From assembly GCA_007748055.1 (NCBI GenBank), contig CP036279.1, forward strand, positions 1,798,001-1,862,000: a stretch of 64,000 nucleotides of DNA, read 5' to 3'. Of the stretch, positions 9,173 through 18,099 are shown one piece after another; the stretch's first letter is position 1; each line of letters begins with the position of its first letter. The position numbers and the translations under genes were made by a program. Below the pieces are notes generated by a model. That model ran no database searches and was not told the DNA's origin. It saw only the letters and a list, made by a program, of their open reading frames with translations. The DNA comes from Kolteria novifilia. Lineage in GTDB: Bacteria; Planctomycetota; Planctomycetia; Kolteriales; Kolteriaceae.

Positions 9173-10372
9173 CTACCCGAGGAGGGCGACCTCGGGCTGG
9201 GCCCCCGAGCCGGTCACGATCGGATCGCCTTCGTCGGGGAGATAGACGTTGATTTCCGTCCGAAGACCGAACTGTTCGGGGATGTAGATCCCCGGCTCGA
9301 TCGTGAAGAGGCACCGGGGTCTCAAGAGACGATCGTCGTGCGTCTCGTAGTTATCGATGTTGGCCCCGTTGCCGTGTGGGACGTCGTAGAGGGAGTGGCC
9401 GGTGCGGTGGACGAAATGCTCGCCGTGGCCAGCCTCCTCGATGATGCCGCGACAGACGTCGTCGACGTCGCAGCCGCGAAGGGTTTCGCCCTTGGAGCGA
9501 GCGGTCTTGATGGCATCGACCCCCGCGTCGCGGGCCTTGGCGATCGTTGCGAAGACTTGGGCGACTTCCGCGGGGACCTTCGCGCCGGTGTAGCCGACCC
9601 AGGAGATATCGGCGTAGATGCCGTCGTCCTTGTTGCACTTGGCCCACGTGTCGATCTGGACGACCCGATCGGGCACGATCTCCGCGTGATGCTTCTCGCT
9701 CGGCATGTAGTGCGGGTCGGAGGAGTTGGCCCCGACCGCGACAATCGGTGGGTAGTCGGAAACGAGCCCCTCTTGCCGGTAGTATTCCAGCATGAACCGT
9801 TGGATGTCGTACTCGGTCGTTCGGTGCCCCTTGTCCAAGCGATGGCTTATCTCCGAGAAGACGAGATTGATCAAGCGGTGAAGCTTGTCCGCGGCCGTTC
9901 GATGAAGATGCCACTGCCGTTCGTTGAGTGTGGCTTGAAACTCTTGAACCAGGTCCGCGGAGGAGACGATCTCGACCCCGAGCGAGCGGACGCGTTCCAC
10001 GGTGCCGGCGTCAATTCGGCTGATGTAGGGAATGGCGCCGAGGGGTGAGTACTGCATCGCGATCCGTTGGGCGCCGCCGAGGACCTCGCCGAGGACGGCA
10101 TCGAGCTCTTGCCAGCGCGAGAAGGTTCGCGTCTGGCCGGGAAGTGGTTCGAGGGCGCGCGGCTCGATGCGGTGAACGATCTTCACCGGCTCCCCTTGGG
10201 CCGGGATGTAGTAGAAGAACTGTCTGGTTCGGTGGCCATCCTTGGCGAGTCCCAAGAGGCTGTTGCCGATCGTGTCGGTTCCCCGAAAGTCGCGAAAGAG
10301 CCAGCCGTCGATGCCCGCGTCGGCGAGTCGCTGGCGGGTGATCTCGATGTCCAGGACGTTTTGACTAGTCAT
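9173..10372 (-). CDS. M24-family (Xaa-Pro aminopeptidase-like) metallopeptidase
   Basis: 399 residues. An N-terminal creatinase-like domain (about 1-165) precedes the pita-bread catalytic fold. The expected metal ligands are visible: Asp in VVQIDTWAK, Asp in YADISWVG, His in FVHRTGHSLYDVPHGNG, Glu in FTIEPGIYIP and Glu in LRTEINVYL. It probably cleaves N-terminal X-Pro bonds or a related substrate in the cytoplasm, since no signal peptide is present. I chose the ATG at 10372 (MTSQNVLDIEITRQ) because AAAGGGAG precedes it. The open frame continues 28 codons further as basic, low-quality sequence. Confidence 0.9.
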   Translation of the reverse strand: MTSQNVLDIEITRQRLADAGIDGWLFRDFRGTDTIGNSLLGLAKDGHRTRQFFYYIPAQGEPVKIVHRIEPRALEPLPGQTRTFSRWQELDAVLGEVLGGAQRIAMQYSPLGAIPYISRIDAGTVERVRSLGVEIVSSADLVQEFQATLNERQWHLHRTAADKLHRLINLVFSEISHRLDKGHRTTEYDIQRFMLEYYRQEGLVSDYPPIVAVGANSSDPHYMPSEKHHAEIVPDRVVQIDTWAKCNKDDGIYADISWVGYTGAKVPAEVAQVFATIAKARDAGVDAIKTARSKGETLRGCDVDDVCRGIIEEAGHGEHFVHRTGHSLYDVPHGNGANIDNYETHDDRLLRPRCLFTIEPGIYIPEQFGLRTEINVYLPDEGDPIVTGSGAQPEVALLG

Positions 10373-10639
10373 GCCGCGACTCCCTTTGGGTTGGGGGCGA
10401 GGCGAAGAAGCCATCGGCAGCCGGGATCTGCTTGCTCTTCGCCTTTTGAGGGGCATCGTATGTGAACGGGACTTGGCGTCATCGTCGCCGGTGTATTGGG
10501 GCGCTGGCGTGAACTATCCAACATTGAACCGTCGAAGAAGCGTTGGCGAGATTGGCGGGAAATTGGTTAAACTGGGGGATTACTAACGATCCACCATCGC
10601 CAAACTCGCAAGCGTTACGAAGAGAGGGACTATCTCGAC

Positions 10640-11833
10640 ATGAACGAACCTGGAGCATCCTGGCACCACCACGCCGATCGTACGTTGCGTTTTGGCTTGA
10701 TCGCGTTGACCCTGCTGGTGTTGGGCTACTTCAATCGCGAGACACTCTTCGGAGGGGCCGCGAGCTGGTTTTCCGGGGGCGTCTCCCAACCGCGGGCGGT
10801 GGAACTGCGCGGCCCCATGGCCGAGAACGAACGGATGGCGGTCCGAATCTTCGAGGACGTCTCGCCCAGCGTGGTCTACGTGACGACTCTCGCCCGGCAG
10901 AAGGGATACCAGCAGGCCTACCGACGCGAGTACACCTACGTCGCCGAGGGGACGGGAAGTGGCTTGGTTTGGGACAAAGAGGGCCACATCGTCACCAACT
11001 TTCACGTCATCTACAAAACGCTCAACGGCAACGGCTTCTGCGAAGTCGAGTTGCTCGACGGCAAACGCTACCACGCATCGATCGTCGGGGTCGACCAGGA
11101 CGACGACATCGCGGTGCTCAAAATCGATGCTCCCGCGTCAGTGCTGAAACCGATCCCGCTCGGGGAATCGTCGGATTTGAAGGTGGGGCAATCGGTCTAC
11201 GTCATCGGCAACCCGCTTGGATTGGGGCACACCTTCACGTCGGGAATCGTCAGCGCGCTGGGCCGAACCATCACGTCGATGTCGGGGCACCTGATTCACG
11301 GGATCATCCAGACCGACGCGGCGATCAACCCCGGCAACTCCGGTGGACCGCTTCTCGACAGTGCCGGCCGCATGATCGGGCTCAACACGAAGATTCAAGG
11401 CGACGCCCAAAACATCGGCTTCGCGGTGCCCTCCGACATCGTCAATCGGGCGGTGCCTCAGATCATCAACAAGGCGGAAGGGGACCGCGTCGACCTCGGC
11501 ATGGTGCTCGATCCCGTCGAGTACGCCCGGCAACGCGGCATCGACGACGGCATCGTGATCAAGCGAGTCTTCGCCAACTCACCGGCCCAACGATCGGGCA
11601 TCCTCGGGTTGAACGAGCGCACCAGCGAGGATGGGCAGTGGCATTGCGGAGACATTCTCCACGAGATCGATGGCAAGGATGTCGACTGTCATGATGATGT
11701 CGAGCGGATGCTCCACGGTCGTCGTCCGGGCGAGTCGGTGACGTTGACCATCGAGCGTGGCGGGAAGGATCGTCAGATCATCAAGGTGAAGATCGAGCTC
11801 GCCAAGACTGCTCGCGACGGACGGGATCTCTGA
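10640..11833 (+). CDS. HtrA/DegP-family membrane-anchored serine protease
   Basis: 397 residues. A single N-terminal membrane anchor (about 17-32, FGLIALTLLVLGYF) places the protease on the outer face of the membrane. The trypsin-like domain has the triad His122 (GHIVTNFHVIYK), Asp156 (DQDDDIAVLKID) and Ser234 (INPGNSGGPLLD). One PDZ domain follows (about 290-390, DGIVIKRVFANSPAQRSGI, GDILHEIDGKDVD). This is the DegS/HhoB-like architecture, with one PDZ rather than two as in DegP. Likely roles are envelope protein quality control or regulated proteolysis. A divergent M24 peptidase gene lies upstream, and the 183-bp gap between them has no strong promoter match. Confidence 0.93.
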   Translation: MNEPGASWHHHADRTLRFGLIALTLLVLGYFNRETLFGGAASWFSGGVSQPRAVELRGPMAENERMAVRIFEDVSPSVVYVTTLARQKGYQQAYRREYTYVAEGTGSGLVWDKEGHIVTNFHVIYKTLNGNGFCEVELLDGKRYHASIVGVDQDDDIAVLKIDAPASVLKPIPLGESSDLKVGQSVYVIGNPLGLGHTFTSGIVSALGRTITSMSGHLIHGIIQTDAAINPGNSGGPLLDSAGRMIGLNTKIQGDAQNIGFAVPSDIVNRAVPQIINKAEGDRVDLGMVLDPVEYARQRGIDDGIVIKRVFANSPAQRSGILGLNERTSEDGQWHCGDILHEIDGKDVDCHDDVERMLHGRRPGESVTLTIERGGKDRQIIKVKIELAKTARDGRDL

Positions 11834-11898
11834 GCCGTCGCGAGGCCGGGCGCGGGGATGAGCATCTCGGCAGAACAGCGGATTCTTGTGAGAAGAAG

Positions 11899-12105
11899 CC
11901 CCCTCACCCCTAACCCCTCTCCCAACGGGAGAGGGGAACATGAGAATGCCTCTCCCAGCGGGAGAGGGGAACATGAGAATGCCTCTCCCAACGGGAGAGG
12001 GGAACTTCAAGGCGTAGGTCAGGCTATTGCCTGACAAGCCACCGCGCCGCTTTGCTTCAAGGCGTAGGTCAGGCTATTGCCTGACAAGGTACTACGCCGC
12101 TTTGC
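11899..12105. repeat. Hairpin repeats and 50-bp tandem duplication
   Basis: The stretch begins with CCCTCACCCCTAACCCC and three successive CTCTCCC-xCGGGAGAGGGG hairpins (about 11920-12002). It is followed by two copies of a 50-bp unit at 12006-12055 and 12056-12105 (TTCAAGGCGTAGGTCAGGCTATTGCCTGAC...GCCGCTTTGC). The copies differ at about four positions. The second contains the last codons and stop of the convergent aminotransferase gene. The same modules occur at 7765 and 20695 in a different order. Confidence 0.88.
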
Positions 12106-13243
12106 GAACGGTCGAGGAACCGGACTGCTCGAAGTAGTTCGCGATGCTGCCAACAATCCGCTCCCGGTGTTCCGCCGGCATTTCCGGGTAGATCGGCAAG
12201 GCCAAGGTTTCGGCCGCCGCCCGTTCCGACTCGGGAAGTTCTCCATCGAGGTAGCCCAGTCCGCGGAAACAGGCCTGCTGATGCAGCGGCGTGTGGTAGT
12301 AGACTTTCGTCCCGATTCCCATCTCGCCCAAGTGAGCTTGTACCGCGTCGCGTTCTGAAACGCGGATAACGTACTGATTGAAGACGTGATTGCTTCGAAC
12401 CGTCGCGGGAAGGGTCACCTTCGAGGTGAGACCGCTTTCGGTGAAGAGTTGGGTGTAGTGCCGTGCGTTTTCGTTGCGAAGCGAGCTCCACTTGTCGAGG
12501 TGGCGGAGCTTGACGCGAAGGATCGCCGCCTGCAGCGCGTCGAGACGGAAGTTACCGCCGACGTAGCGATGCTGGTACTCGGATGTCTGCCCGTGCATGC
12601 GAAGGACGCGGATCTTCTCGGCCAGTTCGGGATCGTCGGTCGTGATGGCGCCGCCGTCGCCGAAGCCACCGAGGTTCTTCGACGGGAAGAACGAGAAGCA
12701 GCCCGCGGTCCCCAGCGAGCCGGTCCGCTTTCCTTCGTACTCGGCGCCGATCGCTTGGCAGGCGTCCTCGATCACCGCCAGGCCGAACTGCTCGGCGATG
12801 TCGTTGATCGGATCCATGTCGGCACACTGACCATAGAGGTGGACCGGCATGATCGCCCGCGTTCGACGCGTCAGCGCGTCGGCGACGCGGGCCGGGTCGA
12901 TGTTGTACGACTCGGGCTCGATGTCGACGAAGACCGGGGTGGCGCCGACGCGGGAGATCGCGCCACCGGTCGCGAAGAAGGTGTAGGGGCTGGTGATCAC
13001 TTCGTCGCCCTGGCCGATGTCCATCGCCATCAGGGTGGCGATCAGCGCGTCGGAGCCGGACGAGACGCCAATGCAGTATTCCGACTGACAGTACTCGGCG
13101 ACTTCCTCCTCGAGGGCGGCAACTTCGGGTCCGAGAATGAACATTTGCGATTCAACGACACGCTCGATCACGTCGCGGATTTCATCGGCAATCTCGACGT
13201 ACTGGGCCTTGAGATCGAGCATCGGAACATTGGTCGGTGCCAT
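12092..13243 (-). CDS. DegT/DnrJ/EryC1/StrS-family sugar aminotransferase
   Basis: 383 residues with the full PLP-dependent nucleotide-sugar aminotransferase pattern. It has VPMLDLKAQY at the N terminus, VSSGSDALIATLMAMDIGQGDEVI, MPVHLYGQCADMD, VIEDACQAIGAEY and the Schiff-base lysine Lys189 in SFFPSKNLGGFGDGG, then GGNFRLDALQAAIL. The family makes amino sugars on UDP- or dTDP-linked keto-sugars for envelope polysaccharide. The sequence is WecE/WlbE-like, but the exact sugar is uncertain. AAGGATGG precedes the ATG. No other sugar-nucleotide gene is adjacent. The 3' end lies inside a tandemly duplicated 50-bp repeat. Confidence 0.93.
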   Translation of the reverse strand: MAPTNVPMLDLKAQYVEIADEIRDVIERVVESQMFILGPEVAALEEEVAEYCQSEYCIGVSSGSDALIATLMAMDIGQGDEVITSPYTFFATGGAISRVGATPVFVDIEPESYNIDPARVADALTRRTRAIMPVHLYGQCADMDPINDIAEQFGLAVIEDACQAIGAEYEGKRTGSLGTAGCFSFFPSKNLGGFGDGGAITTDDPELAEKIRVLRMHGQTSEYQHRYVGGNFRLDALQAAILRVKLRHLDKWSSLRNENARHYTQLFTESGLTSKVTLPATVRSNHVFNQYVIRVSERDAVQAHLGEMGIGTKVYYHTPLHQQACFRGLGYLDGELPESERAAAETLALPIYPEMPAEHRERIVGSIANYFEQSGSSTVRKAA

Positions 13244-13633
13244 GGGGCCATCCTTGGGGGTGTCAAGTCAGGTCACTCTTCAGCGACGATGCCGAACGAA
13301 CCGACTCGACCCGAAAAGACCGTCCATCACCCGAGTCTCACTCCGTGACCGGATTGCTGGACGTGACGCTCGTATCGCACCTGCGAGAAACGGTCAAGAG
13401 ATCACCTGGCGGAGATCGACCACTTTCGGGGGCACTGAAATCGGAGTTCTCGATTCTTGTTTGCGGCTTGTCAACGCGTCCCCAATTCCAGATTCGTCGA
13501 GTAGACGCTCCAAGAGTGTCGGCGTGAGGGTTGCGTTAAGTTCTTTTGCGCAAGGAGGTTGCGGCTGCTGGAGTGGTGGTGGCCTTGGCTCGTGGTAAAC
13601 TTGGGGTAGTCGCCCGAGCAGGAAGGGACGCTC
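13244..13633. other. 390-bp gap, no gene recognised
   Basis: This lies between the divergent aminotransferase and ParD genes. I see no convincing coding sequence, RNA or repeat. It presumably holds the promoters of both flanking genes, but no clear -35/-10 pair stands out. Confidence 0.4.
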
Positions 13634-13888
13634 ATGCAGATCGAGATTTCACCGCACGTCGAGCAAAAGATCAAGGAGCTCATCGCCCGGGGAGCCTATG
13701 CCTCGCCCGAGGAGGCCGTTGAGGCAGGAATCGAAAGTCTACCCTATCCCGAGCCGACGATGGAGTCTTTCGTCGCCAAGATCAAAGAAGCTCAAGCAGA
13801 TGTCGACGCCGGCCGCGTCGACGAACTCGACATGGAGGGGATTCGAGAAGAACTCCGTCGGCGCATTGCGCAACAAGATGCATCGTAG
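13634..13888 (+). CDS. ParD-like antitoxin
   Basis: 84 residues. The N terminus MQIEISPHVEQKIKELIARG, then YASPEEAVEAGIESL, fits a ribbon-helix-helix DNA-binding antitoxin. The acidic C terminus (DELDMEGIREELRRRIAQQ) is the usual toxin-binding tail. GAAGGGACGCTC precedes the ATG. It is intact and lies directly before the toxin gene (stop at 13886-13888, next ATG at 13889), but that gene carries an in-frame amber stop. The antitoxin probably represses its own promoter, as in other parDE loci. Confidence 0.85.
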   Translation: MQIEISPHVEQKIKELIARGAYASPEEAVEAGIESLPYPEPTMESFVAKIKEAQADVDAGRVDELDMEGIREELRRRIAQQDAS

Positions 13889-14209
13889 ATGCCAAGAGTA
13901 AGTCGAACTCGGCAATCACGATCCGACCTGGTCAGAATTGGCGAATAGATCGCTCGTGAATGCCATCGTTCGGCCTTTCGGTTTCTCGATCGCATCGAAG
14001 CCGCTCTCGACCAACTAGCAAACTCTGCGTTGATCGGTACTGGTTGCGACATGCTCGGCGATGACCTCCCCGGGGATATGCGTCAGGCCGTTGTTGGAAA
14101 GTACGTCATCGTCTACCGGCGGATCGAAGACGGGATTGAGGTCCTTCGCGTCCTCCACGGTGCCAGGGACATCCCGAGCATTCTTCGGGACGAGTCGATC
14201 GAATCTTAG
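13889..14209 (+). pseudogene. ParE-like toxin interrupted by in-frame TAG
   Basis: Reading from the ATG at 13889 gives MPRVSRTRQSRSDLVRIGE, then TAG (13946-13948). The same frame continues without another stop to 14209: IARECHRSAFRFLDRIEAAL, GDDLPGDMRQAVVGKYVIVYRR and IEVLRVLHGARDI. This is the RelE/ParE toxin pattern over 106 residues. The amber falls where relatives have Tyr (D-x-I-x-x-Y-I-A), so one base change from TAC/TAT explains it. No frame shift is needed. It is most likely an inactivated toxin. A sequencing error or suppression is less likely. Confidence 0.85.
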
Positions 14210-14285
14210 GGACTCGATGCCGTTTCGGTAAGCGAACCTCGGCGCTCGTCTCGCTCTCCTGCCTCCTGGGGCTTGTCCGCCTGAT

Positions 14286-14314
14286 TTGACCGAGGAAACG
14301 AGTATTTCTACACT
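14286..14314 (+). promoter_or_regulatory. Candidate sigma-70 promoter for trpBA
   Basis: TTGACC and TACACT are separated by exactly 17 bp, about 140 bp upstream of the trpB ATG. This is a good match by eye. No trp leader peptide or attenuator hairpin was recognised in the leader. Confidence 0.5.
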
Positions 14315-14453
14315 TGCGTGTTACTGCTCCCCGGGAAACGCCAGCGACTCCTCATGACCTCCCTACCCCTGACTCCTCCGACAACGGTGGAGTGGAGGAA
14401 TTCCCAAAGAGGCTTGCGGAATCGGTGCCACGAGCAAAGGAATCGCGACAACC

Positions 14454-15683
14454 ATGGCCGTTGAGACGTCGTTAAGTCACGTGCCGGATGCCTCGGGCCG
14501 CTTCGGCCCCTACGGCGGACGCTATGTTCCCGAGACCTTGATGCACGCCCTCGATCAGCTCGAGCGGGCGTACGCCGAGGCTCGGGAGGACGAAGAGTTC
14601 CAGCGGACCTTCGCGTACTACCTTCAAAGCTACGCCGGACGTCCGAATCCACTCTACTTCGCCGAGCGATTCACCGAACATTTCGGGGGAGCCCGGGTCT
14701 TCTTCAAACGCGAGGATCTCAATCACACCGGCGCCCACAAAATCAACAACACCCTCGGCCAGGCGCTTCTGACCAAGCGGATGGGCAAGCCGCGCATCAT
14801 CGCCGAGACCGGGGCCGGACAGCACGGCGTCGCCAGCGCCACCGCCGCGGCCCTTTTCGGACTCGAGTGCGACGTCTACATGGGCTCCGAGGACATTCGT
14901 CGCCAGAAGCTCAACGTCTTCAAGATGCGCCAGCTCGGTGCCCGCGTCGTCAGCGTCGAGAGTGGATCGTGTACCCTCCGCGACGCGATCAACGACGCGA
15001 TGCGCGACTGGATGGCGAGCGTCGAAACGACTCACTACATCATTGGCAGCGTCATGGGACCGCATCCTTTTCCCTTGATCGTTCGCGACTTCCAGGCCGT
15101 CATCGGCAAGGAGGCTCGGCAGCAGTGCCTCGACCAGAACGGTCGGCTCCCGGACGTCGTCGTCGCATGCGTCGGTGGCGGGAGCAATGCCGCCGGGATC
15201 TTCGCTCCCTTCGTCGACGATGAGCGTGTCGAGCTGGTCGGCGTCGAGGCGGGAGGCAGCGGCAGCTCCATGGGCGAGCATGCGTCGACCCTCTCGGAGG
15301 GAACTCCCGGCGTCCTGCACGGCAGCTACAGCTACGTCCTGGCCGACTCCGATGGGCAAACCTCGCCGGTCCATTCGATCTCCGCGGGGCTCGACTATCC
15401 CGGGGTCGGTCCCGAGCACAGCTTCTGGAAGGACGCGGGCAGGGCGAGCTACGTCCGCGCCGGCGACGCCGAGGCCCTCGAAGCCTTCCAGCTTTGCAGT
15501 CGGCTTGAGGGGATCATCCCGGCCCTGGAGACATCGCATGCCCTCGCCCAGGCGGGGAAGATCGCCGCGGAGCGTTCCGCTGACGAGATTGTGGTCGTCA
15601 ACTTCTCTGGTCGCGGCGACAAGGACTGTTTCGAAGTCGCTCGTCTTCTCGGCGAGTCGATCGACGATGAGAGTGAGCACTGA
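14454..15683 (+). CDS. trpB: Tryptophan synthase beta chain
   Basis: 409 residues, the usual TrpB1 length. It joins indole and serine to give tryptophan with PLP. Visible motifs are [37 protein letters not shown] (the Lys is the PLP Schiff-base residue), [23 protein letters not shown] (phosphate loop), [13 protein letters not shown] and NFSGRGDKD. The stop overlaps the trpA start by one base (TGATG), giving coupled translation of the two subunits of the alpha2-beta2 complex. No other trp genes are in the window, so the pathway is split in this genome. Confidence 0.98.
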   Translation: MAVETSLSHVPDASGRFGPYGGRYVPETLMHALDQLERAYAEAREDEEFQRTFAYYLQSYAGRPNPLYFAERFTEHFGGARVFFKREDLNHTGAHKINNTLGQALLTKRMGKPRIIAETGAGQHGVASATAAALFGLECDVYMGSEDIRRQKLNVFKMRQLGARVVSVESGSCTLRDAINDAMRDWMASVETTHYIIGSVMGPHPFPLIVRDFQAVIGKEARQQCLDQNGRLPDVVVACVGGGSNAAGIFAPFVDDERVELVGVEAGGSGSSMGEHASTLSEGTPGVLHGSYSYVLADSDGQTSPVHSISAGLDYPGVGPEHSFWKDAGRASYVRAGDAEALEAFQLCSRLEGIIPALETSHALAQAGKIAAERSADEIVVVNFSGRGDKDCFEVARLLGESIDDESEH

Positions 15684-16501
15684 TGAAACGCATTGCGGCC
15701 CTATTCGCCGAGACCCGACGTGACGGACAGGCGGTCTTCGTTCCCTTCCTCGCGGCGGGCGATCCCGACGTTCCCACCGCGACCAGCATCGCCAAGAACG
15801 TCATCGAGACCTGCGAGAGCAAGGGCGTTCCCGTCCTGCTCGAGATCGGATTCCCCTACAGCGATCCGATCGCCGATGGGGCGACGATTCAGGCGGCGTA
15901 CACCCGGGCACTCAATCGCGATCTGCACATCGACGACGTCCTCGAGACGATCTCGACGCTGCGGGCGTCGACCGAGGCCCCGATTGTCGGGATGGTCTCC
16001 TACAGTCTGGTCCATCGCAACGGCGGGACGACCTTTCTCTCCCGCATCCAACAAGCCGGCGGTGACGGCGCAATTATCCCCGACCTTCCCGTCGAGGAGG
16101 CCGAAGAGGTCTGGCGCTTCGGCAAGGAGAACGATTTCGCCATCGTGCAGCTCATCGCGCCCACGACGCCGCTGGAGCGGGCCAAGCGAATCCTCGAGCA
16201 CGCCTCGGGGTTCGTCTACGTCCTCTCCGTGGCGGGCATCACCGGCGAGCGAGCCCAACTTCCCGAAGACCTCGCGCAGCGCATCGAGACCCTACGCTCG
16301 CACACCGACTTGCCGATCTGTATCGGCTTCGGCATCAGCAGCCCCGATCAAGTCGCCCATGTTGGTGGGATCGCCGATGGGGTGATCGTCGGTAGCGCCA
16401 TCGTTCGCCAGGTCGCCAACGTCGCTCCCGGCGATGCCGAGGGTGTCACCTCGGTCGCGGGATTCGTGAGCGAGCTGGTCGCGCCGCTGGCCTCGACGTA
16501 G
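15683..16501 (+). CDS. trpA: Tryptophan synthase alpha chain
   Basis: 272-residue TIM barrel that cleaves indole-3-glycerol phosphate to indole and glyceraldehyde 3-phosphate. Catalytic Glu and Asp are in VLLEIGFPYSDPIADGATIQ. Other family motifs are MVSYSLVHRNGG, IIPDLPVEEAEE, LIAPTTPLERAKRI, FVYVLSVAGITGER and the phosphate-binding GFGISSPDQV with DGVIVGSAIV. Translation is coupled to trpB by a one-base overlap. Confidence 0.98.
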   Translation: MKRIAALFAETRRDGQAVFVPFLAAGDPDVPTATSIAKNVIETCESKGVPVLLEIGFPYSDPIADGATIQAAYTRALNRDLHIDDVLETISTLRASTEAPIVGMVSYSLVHRNGGTTFLSRIQQAGGDGAIIPDLPVEEAEEVWRFGKENDFAIVQLIAPTTPLERAKRILEHASGFVYVLSVAGITGERAQLPEDLAQRIETLRSHTDLPICIGFGISSPDQVAHVGGIADGVIVGSAIVRQVANVAPGDAEGVTSVAGFVSELVAPLAST

Positions 16502-16714
16502 AGTCGTGGGAATTGTTCCGAACCCCTTGGCATCTCCGCCAATCAGGCGGGTGCACGACCAAGCGGTTCTTACTGGCTGACGGGCGGCGTGCGGCACCCG
16601 AAACCCATCGACGGACGCGATCCGAAGAGCGGGCACGCCTCGTGAGCCGCTTCGTTTCCCCCGCGGCCTTCGTATCCTGACCGCACGGATCCTCTCTTGG
16701 AATAGGGCGAACCC

Positions 16715-17458
16715 ATGATCGTGCGCGAAGACGTCATCGACCTCGAGACCCCGACGGGGCCGATGCGGACGACCTTCTACATGCCGGGAGACGAGAGCGA
16801 CCGCCGCACATTCCCCGGGCTGGTTCTCTACTCGGAGATCTTTCAGCTCACGCCCCCGATCGCTCGGCTGGCGGTGCAGTTCGCCAGTCACGGCTTCGTC
16901 GTGGCGGTGCCGGAGATCTATCACGAGCACGAGCCGCCCGGAACGGTTCTCCAGTACGACGATGTCGACAAAGAGAAGGGGAACCGCTACAAGCAGATCA
17001 CCAAGCTCTCGACCTTCGACAACGATGCCAAGGTCGTCGTCGACGCGCTTCCCAAGCATCCCAAGTGCAACGGCCACGTCGGCGCGGTCGGCTTTTGCAT
17101 CGGCGGCCACCTCGCGTTTCGAGCGGCCTTTCTCCCCGAGGTTCGGGCGGCGTGTTGTTTCTACCCCACCGACATCCACACCGGGACCCTCGGCGAGGGA
17201 CACAACGACGACTCGCTCGCACGGGTCGGTGATATTCGCGGCGAGCTGATGATGATCTTCGGCCGTCAAGACCCGCACGTCCCTCTGCAGGGTCGCCGCA
17301 CGATCCACGAGGCCCTCGACAACGCGGCGGTGAACTTCACCTGGCACGAGTTCAACTGTGCCCATGCCTTCATGCGCGACGAGGGGGCTCGCTACGATCC
17401 CGCCGTCGGGCAACTCGGGATGATGCTCGCCGTCGATCTCTTCCGCCGCAACCTCTAG
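16715..17458 (+). CDS. Dienelactone hydrolase family protein
   Basis: 247-residue alpha/beta hydrolase. The nucleophile elbow GFCIGGHLAF has Cys, as in true dienelactone hydrolases. The acid is Asp in IFGRQDPHVP and the base His in NCAHAFMRDEG. It is cytoplasmic, with no signal peptide. The specific substrate cannot be deduced; family members act on lactones and carboxylic esters. GGAATAGGG precedes the ATG. The trHb gene follows after 15 bp and may share the transcript. Confidence 0.9.
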   Translation: MIVREDVIDLETPTGPMRTTFYMPGDESDRRTFPGLVLYSEIFQLTPPIARLAVQFASHGFVVAVPEIYHEHEPPGTVLQYDDVDKEKGNRYKQITKLSTFDNDAKVVVDALPKHPKCNGHVGAVGFCIGGHLAFRAAFLPEVRAACCFYPTDIHTGTLGEGHNDDSLARVGDIRGELMMIFGRQDPHVPLQGRRTIHEALDNAAVNFTWHEFNCAHAFMRDEGARYDPAVGQLGMMLAVDLFRRNL

Positions 17459-17473
17459 GAACGTCTTTACGCG

Positions 17474-17857
17474 ATGTCAGAAAGAACGGGCAAGTCGGTC
17501 TACGACATGATCGGCGAGGATGGGTTTCGCCGGCTGATCGCGGCCTTCTACAAGCAGGTGCCAAGCGACGATCTCCTCGGGCCGATGTATCCGGCGAATG
17601 ATCTCGACGGGGCGGAGGAGCGTCTCCGCGACTTTCTCATCTATCGCTTCGGCGGCCCGGACAAGTACATCCGCGAACGGGGTCATCCGCGGTTGAGACG
17701 TCGGCATTTCCCCTTCAAGGTGACTCCCGCCGCCCGCGAGCGTTGGCTCGAGTTGATGGACAACGCCTTCGCGGAAGCCCAGCTCGCGCCCGAGGCCGAA
17801 GCGGTGCTCCGCGAGTTCTTCCCACCCACCGCCGACTTTATGATCAACGCCGAGTGA
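17474..17857 (+). CDS. Group II truncated haemoglobin
   Basis: 127 residues. The 2-on-2 globin pattern is clear: YDMIGEDGFRRLIAAFYKQV at the N terminus, PMYPANDLDGAEERLRDFLIYRFGGP, and RGHPRLRRRHFPF with the proximal haem-ligand His. WLELMDNAF follows. Group II (TrHbO/YjbI type) proteins bind O2 and NO and are tied to oxidative or nitrosative stress handling. It sits 15 bp after the dienelactone hydrolase gene with AGGAACG ahead of the ATG. The functional link between the two is unknown. Confidence 0.92.
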   Translation: MSERTGKSVYDMIGEDGFRRLIAAFYKQVPSDDLLGPMYPANDLDGAEERLRDFLIYRFGGPDKYIRERGHPRLRRRHFPFKVTPAARERWLELMDNAFAEAQLAPEAEAVLREFFPPTADFMINAE

Positions 17858-17894
17858 GCGATTCGGTCGAATCACGGTTTCCGGCTGATGGTCA

Positions 17895-18045
17895 CTTCGG
17901 GTACCACCAGGCACCACGCCCGCGTGGGCATGCGGAGAATGGTGGTTTAGCGGGGCTACCGCCCAGGAAGAAAACTCCCTCACCCGGCTCGCGTCGCTCG
18001 CCGACCTCCCCCCAAGGAGAGCTGAAGAGAGAGAACCCCGTTTCC
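17895..18045. repeat. Degenerate palindromic repeat fragments
   Basis: Between the globin and reductase genes the sequence contains CACGCCCGCGTGGGCATGCGG, related to the GCATGCCCAC...GTGGGC hairpins elsewhere. Further on, CTCCCTCACCCGGCTCGCGTCGCTCGCCGACCTCCCC recalls the composite repeat at 7765 and 20695. It appears eroded. Confidence 0.45.
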
Positions 18046-18099
18046 TAGGCCGATCCCGGCGCACCGGCTGGCCGTTGTCATCGCGAGTCCATGGGAAGC

